Of a stretch of DNA of 8,463 nt, positions 5,145 to 8,463 are shown in pieces (position 1 is the stretch's first letter; each line of letters begins with the position of its first letter). The DNA lies in contig JBFYMA010000045.1 of NCBI GenBank assembly GCA_041305085.1, positions 1-8,463 on the forward strand. The letters run 5' to 3'. The position numbers were made by a program, and so were the translations under genes. Source of the stretch: SURF-58 sp041305085. Lineage in GTDB: Archaea > Nanobdellota > Nanobdellia > Woesearchaeales > UBA9642. The notes beneath the pieces were generated by a model. The model saw nothing but the letters and a program-made list of their open reading frames with translations. It was not told the origin of the DNA and made no database searches.

Positions 5145-7433
5145 CTACCCTTCCATTTCCCTGACTGCTTTTTCAAGCCAGTCCTTCCATGCAGAAAATA
5201 TCTTTTTTACATCCAGGCTTCCGTAGTCGTCCTTTATTTTGTTGCTTATCTTGTGAAATGCATCATTGCATAATATTACAAACTCTGCCTCTAGTATGTT
5301 GTCATTTCCTGTCTTTTTTGCAATGTTGACAATTTCTTCCTTTATCTTTCCCCTTAGCTCTATGTTTTCCCAGACAGCATCCCAGTTTCCTGCCCATTCT
5401 TTTATGTTTCCTGCAATGTTTTTCAGAACCTCCACTTCTCCGTTTATGAGCTCGTCGCTTGGCTCCAGTTGGTCTGTTTTTGCGTTGTACTTCATAATAT
5501 CCACAAAGCCGTGCTCAAGCAACGGGTCATTTTCCCAGTCCTTTCTTACCTCTGTAATCTGGGTTACTCTTCTCCACTTGTGCAGTCCGTCTGCACTCTT
5601 TATAGGATTGGTGACTATGATAACGTCTGTGGCTTTGAAGCTTGTCTTTGGAACGTTCAAATCGTTCACAACCCTGTCGTAAACTCCATAAGGACTATCA
5701 CCATGAATTGTTCCTGCAACAACGTTTGCAAGCGCTCCAACCCTCATTGCCTCATACAATGCCCTTGCTTCGCTGCTTCTTATCTCTCCAACTATCAGTG
5801 CAGAGTCTCCTAATCTTAAGGTTGTTCTTATGCCCTCGTCTGCGCTTACTTCGCTGGAGCCCTTTGTAAGGGCGCTTCCTACTTTCATCTGCTGAAGGTT
5901 GTAGCCCATGTTTCGCAGCGGGCCGCAGGGGAGCTCAAGAGTGTCCTCTATTGTTATGATCCTGTGCTTTCTCATTATTTCTGTAAGCACAGAGCCCAAC
6001 AAGGATGTCTTTCCTGCGCTCCTTGTTCCTGCAATGAGCAGGGTTCTGTTTCCATCAACAAGAAAGCTTATTATGCCTGCAGCCAAAGGAGTTATCATAC
6101 GGTTTTTTATGAACAAGGGGAGAGTCCATGGCTTGTCCCTGTGCCTTCTGAACGCATAGCCCAGTCCAGTAGGGTTTAATGGCTTTCCAATAACGCTTAC
6201 CCTTGCCATGGCGCTTCCTGGAATGGTTATTTCAGTGTCAAGTATTGGGTTGGCTTCATCCAGAGGCCTTCCGCTCATAAGCCTTAGCTTTGAAGCCCAG
6301 ATTTCCGTATCCTTAAGTGTTGGCAGGATGTTTGTCTTGCAGTCGTCAAACTCTGAATGCACCAAAAATATGGGATTTTTTCCGTATGGGCTGTTTATTG
6401 TTATGTCCTGGATTTTTTCGTCAGCCAGCAAAGATTCTATAAGGCCAAAGCCCACTGTATATCTTACAAGTATCTGGGTTATTTCATCAATCTCTTTTTT
6501 GTTAAGTCTGACTCCTTTGTGGTTGGCAAGCTCTTCTATGAGATCATAGCCTACGTTGTAAAATACCTCTCTCATTCTCTCAGGCTCTATGAATTCCTGC
6601 TTTCTAGGCTTGTGTTCAGTCATTATTTTTCTTGCGAGGTCAAGAATCTTGTACCTATCCTCCTGCATTTTGAACTCTGGAGGGATAATGTGGTAGAGCC
6701 TGTGTACTGTGTTTGGAAGGTCAAAAATTATTACTTCACTTCCTGCTACCTCATAATTGGCAAGCTCCACTGCGTTGCTGGGATAGTTGGCCATAAGCTT
6801 TGTGAACATGAAGTCAGGCTTTATGGTAGGATTAAAGACTCTTCTATAGATGCTTCTGTCCCCTAGAATGAATCCTGGAAGCCATTGTTTTGTTTTTTGT
6901 ATTAGCTCTGTATTTTCCAAAAGCTTGAGAACATAGGTGAGAATGTGCAGATATCTTTCTCTTGCCTTTTCCATGCCCTGCTCATCTGACCTGGAAATGT
7001 CAATTTTTTCTTTTCTCAAAAGCCTTTTCAGCTCAACAAAACACCCAAGCGGGTCTTTTTTCATCAGCCCGAATATTATGCTCTTTATTTCATTGTACTT
7101 TTGGGCAGCAATCCTTGAAAATCCTGACTGCGCCAATCCTGTATAACTAAAGACCTGCTTTTGCTTTGCCAGATTGTTGTAAAGCTTTGCAACCTCATTA
7201 AGAATTTTTATCTGCTCAAACTCATACTCATAGTCCTGTTTTTGCCTGAAGACAATCTTTGTAACGCCAGAGTTTTCTATAAGCATGTCGCAGGTCCTGC
7301 TCATGACATACTCGTTGTCCTCAAGGCTCGGCACAAAGCTGACCTCTTCTGCATCAACCACGAGTATTGTCTCCTCTCCTTCCCTCACAACCTCATAGGA
7401 CATATCCTCTTTTTGCGGCACCTTAAGAACCAT
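5145..7433 (-). CDS. Type II/IV secretion system ATPase (TadA/GspE/VirB11-like)
   Basis: This is the hexameric cytoplasmic motor that powers assembly or secretion through the platform protein encoded next. All motifs of the secretion-ATPase superfamily are present in the right order: a two-lobed N-terminal domain near residues 315-440 (RYTVGFGLIESLLADEKIQD, then RLMSGRPLDEANPILD), Walker A GTRSAGKT (469-476), the Asp box TIEDTLELP (494-502), Walker B SALIVGE with E550, and the His box GTIHGDS with H577. At 762 residues it is long: an N-terminal extension of about 300 residues (no membrane helix seen) and a Lys/Glu-rich C-terminal tail of about 130 residues flank the motor. The start ATG at 7433 is supported by a TATA box 27.5 nt upstream and no Shine-Dalgarno site, so the mRNA is probably leaderless. 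It diverges from the coiled-coil gene. Which machine it serves (pilus, adhesin or secretion) cannot be told, since no pilin is present. Confidence 0.93.
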   Translation of the reverse strand: MVLKVPQKEDMSYEVVREGEETILVVDAEEVSFVPSLEDNEYVMSRTCDMLIENSGVTKIVFRQKQDYEYEFEQIKILNEVAKLYNNLAKQKQVFSYTGLAQSGFSRIAAQKYNEIKSIIFGLMKKDPLGCFVELKRLLRKEKIDISRSDEQGMEKARERYLHILTYVLKLLENTELIQKTKQWLPGFILGDRSIYRRVFNPTIKPDFMFTKLMANYPSNAVELANYEVAGSEVIIFDLPNTVHRLYHIIPPEFKMQEDRYKILDLARKIMTEHKPRKQEFIEPERMREVFYNVGYDLIEELANHKGVRLNKKEIDEITQILVRYTVGFGLIESLLADEKIQDITINSPYGKNPIFLVHSEFDDCKTNILPTLKDTEIWASKLRLMSGRPLDEANPILDTEITIPGSAMARVSVIGKPLNPTGLGYAFRRHRDKPWTLPLFIKNRMITPLAAGIISFLVDGNRTLLIAGTRSAGKTSLLGSVLTEIMRKHRIITIEDTLELPCGPLRNMGYNLQQMKVGSALTKGSSEVSADEGIRTTLRLGDSALIVGEIRSSEARALYEAMRVGALANVVAGTIHGDSPYGVYDRVVNDLNVPKTSFKATDVIIVTNPIKSADGLHKWRRVTQITEVRKDWENDPLLEHGFVDIMKYNAKTDQLEPSDELINGEVEVLKNIAGNIKEWAGNWDAVWENIELRGKIKEEIVNIAKKTGNDNILEAEFVILCNDAFHKISNKIKDDYGSLDVKKIFSAWKDWLEKAVREMEG

Positions 7434-7455
7434 AGCAAAAAGTTTAGGAACACAT

Positions 7456-7466
7456 GTTTATAAAAG
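7456..7466 (-). promoter_or_regulatory. TATA box of the secretion ATPase gene
   Basis: The minus strand reads CTTTTATAAAC, centred 27.5 nt before ATG 7433, so a leaderless transcript is predicted. It lies about 20 bp from the TATA box of the divergent plus-strand gene, so the two promoters share the same 80-bp region. Confidence 0.65.
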
Positions 7467-7483
7467 TTTTGCAAACAAAAAAC

Positions 7484-7492
7484 CTTTTAAAC
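7484..7492 (+). promoter_or_regulatory. TATA box of the coiled-coil gene
   Basis: CTTTTAAAC has its TTTAAA core centred 25.5 nt before ATG 7514. This spacing matches the other leaderless genes here and is the reason for choosing 7514 as the start instead of the upstream in-frame ATG at 7454, which would lie upstream of this promoter. Confidence 0.6.
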
Positions 7493-7513
7493 AACAGATG
7501 CTCAACTGTCTGT

Positions 7514-7942
7514 ATGTCAGAATTTACAGATGAGGAGCTGTTTTTTGGGCCTTCAGACGCACCTGAGGCTCCAAAAAAGGAAAAGCAGGACCCTTTTTCA
7601 TTTATAAGAAACAGTGTGAACGATGTTGAGAGAAGGCTGAGGGTTCTGGAGGAAAGATATTCCAACCTGAGAAAAAAGATTCAGATTACTGACCAGAACA
7701 TGCTCGACCAGGAAGGCCACTCGACAAAAGAGATAAAGGTTCTGAGCGAAACAGTTGTTTCGCTTAAGTTTCAGGTAGAGGAGATTGCTGAAAAGCTCGC
7801 CATCTTTAATTCAGAGTTTGAAAACGTAGCAAAAAAAAGGGAGCTAATGGTTTTGGAAAAATATCTTGACATGTGGCAGCCAATGAACTTTGTCACAAGG
7901 CATGAATTCAGTGAAATACTGCAGAAATCCTCAAGAAAATAG
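7514..7942 (+). CDS. Small coiled-coil protein, function unknown
   Basis: I do not recognise this 142-residue protein with confidence. It starts with an acidic, Pro-rich stretch (MSEFTDEELFFGPSDAPEAP), then has two helical, heptad-like regions near residues 30-62 and 72-118 (for example VNDVERRLRVLEERYSNLRK and VVSLKFQVEEIAEKLAIF), and ends with LEKYLDMWQPMNFVTRHEF. There is no signal peptide or membrane segment, so it should be cytoplasmic. A coiled coil with a short conserved-looking C-terminal tail beside a secretion ATPase recalls the archaellum accessory proteins FlaC/D/E in general style, but I see no motif that proves it. The in-frame ATG at 7454 would add 20 residues of low-quality sequence and precede the TATA box, so I reject it. 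The gene shares an 80-bp divergent promoter region with the ATPase gene, which suggests but does not show a common role. Confidence 0.8.
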   Translation: MSEFTDEELFFGPSDAPEAPKKEKQDPFSFIRNSVNDVERRLRVLEERYSNLRKKIQITDQNMLDQEGHSTKEIKVLSETVVSLKFQVEEIAEKLAIFNSEFENVAKKRELMVLEKYLDMWQPMNFVTRHEFSEILQKSSRK

Positions 7943-7971
7943 TTTTCTCTATTATTGAATGAAGACAAATA

Positions 7972-7981
7972 TTTATATATA
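7972..7981 (+). promoter_or_regulatory. TATA box of ppsA
   Basis: TTTATATATA is a strong archaeal TATA box. It predicts a transcription start near 8003 and a leader of about 45 nt before the ATG at 8049. The gene is therefore not leaderless, unlike most others in the window. Confidence 0.6.
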
Positions 7982-8038
7982 CTCTTTTATGAGTATGAAA
8001 ACAGTACAAAAAAAGCATTAATCAAAAAAATAGTGGCT

Positions 8039-8044
8039 GGTGAT
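8039..8044 (+). promoter_or_regulatory. Shine-Dalgarno site of ppsA
   Basis: GGTGAT matches the complement of the archaeal 16S rRNA 3' end and stands four bases before the ATG at 8049. It fixes the start codon and agrees with the long leader predicted from the TATA box. Confidence 0.7.
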
Positions 8045-8048
8045 TTTT

Positions 8049-8463
8049 ATGGAGAAAAAGCACAAATTTATCTTATGGTTTAAGGATCTGGAAATAAGCG
8101 ATGTTCCATTAGTGGGCGGAAAAAATGCCTCACTGGGAGAGATGTTCAGGGAACTTACAAAAAAAGGAGTAAAAATTCCAAATGGGTTTGCAGTAACAGC
8201 ATATGCCTATAGGTATTTTATAGAAAAAGCAGGAATAAAGGAAAAAATAAGGCAGATTCTGCAGGGATTAAACACAAGCAATATGAAAAACCTTTCAGAC
8301 AAGGGACATAAAGTCAGGCAGACAATTCTTGGAGCAAAGCTTCCAGAAGAGCTTGAAGCAGAAATAGTCCATGCATACCACCAATTATCTGCGCTGTACA
8401 AAAAAGGAGATACAGATGTTGCTGTCAGGAGCAGTGCAACTGCTGAAGACCTCCCTGATGCAA
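8049..8463 (+). CDS. ppsA: Phosphoenolpyruvate synthase (pyruvate, water dikinase), 3' end missing
   Basis: The enzyme converts pyruvate, ATP and water to phosphoenolpyruvate, AMP and phosphate in the cytoplasm, the entry step of gluconeogenesis from pyruvate; in some archaea it may also run in the glycolytic direction. Only the first 138 codons are in the window, out of the roughly 750-800 usual for the family. They cover the start of the ATP-binding (PPDK N-terminal) domain. Diagnostic motifs are LVGGKNASLGEM (residues 21-32, with K25), IPNGFAVTAYAYR (43-55) and VAVRSSATAEDLPDA (124-138, with the nucleotide-binding R127). The catalytic His and the PEP-binding domain lie beyond the edge. The start is set by a GGTGAT Shine-Dalgarno site, and a strong TATA box implies its own promoter. 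It is 106 bp from the coiled-coil gene and not obviously co-transcribed with it. Confidence 0.95.
   Translation, partial: MEKKHKFILWFKDLEISDVPLVGGKNASLGEMFRELTKKGVKIPNGFAVTAYAYRYFIEKAGIKEKIRQILQGLNTSNMKNLSDKGHKVRQTILGAKLPEELEAEIVHAYHQLSALYKKGDTDVAVRSSATAEDLPDA

Noticed and set aside
6357..6866. Plus-strand open frame of 169 codons within the ATPase gene
   Set aside because: It is antisense to a strongly conserved gene and has no promoter, ribosome site or protein-like features; it is a shadow of the ATPase codons.
7454..7513. Upstream in-frame ATG (7454) for the coiled-coil gene
   Set aside because: It would lie before the gene's own TATA box at 7484-7492 and inside the ATPase promoter; ATG 7514 sits at the leaderless distance.
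7989..8027. Short ATG-started reading frame in the ppsA leader
   Set aside because: Its ATGs (7989, 7995) lie upstream of the transcription start predicted from the TATA box, there is no ribosome site, and the product is only about ten residues.
1..8463. CRISPR array, insertion sequence, defence island or toxin-antitoxin pair
   Set aside because: I found no spaced direct repeats, no terminal inverted repeats with a transposase, and no nuclease, methylase or toxin-like genes on either strand.

Overview
The window is archaeal. It carries the large subunit of the archaeal/eukaryal clamp loader, an RPA/SSB-like single OB-fold protein, a tRNA-Phe interrupted by a probable bulge-helix-bulge intron, archaeal-type TATA boxes 25-28 nt before start codons (leaderless mRNAs), and an archaeal-style secretion/pilus ATPase with its membrane platform protein. 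The AT-rich, tightly packed genes and the pairing of these gene families resemble small-genome DPANN archaea (Woesearchaeota/Pacearchaeota-like or a relative). That placement is an inference from style, not from a marker gene.

Layout. (1) 1-2222, plus strand: the 3' part of rfcL (replication factor C large subunit), a six-helix membrane protein of unknown function, and a 93-residue OB-fold protein. The last two each have their own TATA box and no leader. (2) 2243-2372: a promoter, a tRNA-Phe(GAA) whose T-loop holds a 15-nt insertion that folds as a splicing motif, and a T-run terminator. (3) 2389-2762, minus strand: the remnant of a cysteine-rich repeat protein, apparently with a damaged start and a frameshift near its end. 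(4) 2805-7433, minus strand: a two-gene type II secretion/type IV pilus-like module, the hexameric ATPase (762 aa) followed by a tandem T2SSF-domain membrane platform protein (about 742 aa). No pilin or prepilin peptidase lies in the window. (5) 7454-7942: a short divergent promoter region, then a plus-strand coiled-coil protein of 142 aa that shares this 80-bp region with the ATPase. (6) 7972-8463: the promoter, Shine-Dalgarno site and first 138 codons of phosphoenolpyruvate synthase (ppsA), cut by the window edge.

How the genes work together. The replication/repair genes (rfcL, OB-fold) and the central-carbon gene (ppsA) are housekeeping genes flanking a surface-appendage or secretion module. 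ATPase and platform protein would form the cytoplasmic motor and inner-membrane base of one machine. The coiled-coil gene may be an accessory part, suggested only by its divergent promoter. Start signals are mixed: four plausible leaderless genes against two with clear Shine-Dalgarno sites. I see no mobile element, CRISPR array or defence system. The most notable single feature is the T-loop intron in tRNA-Phe.
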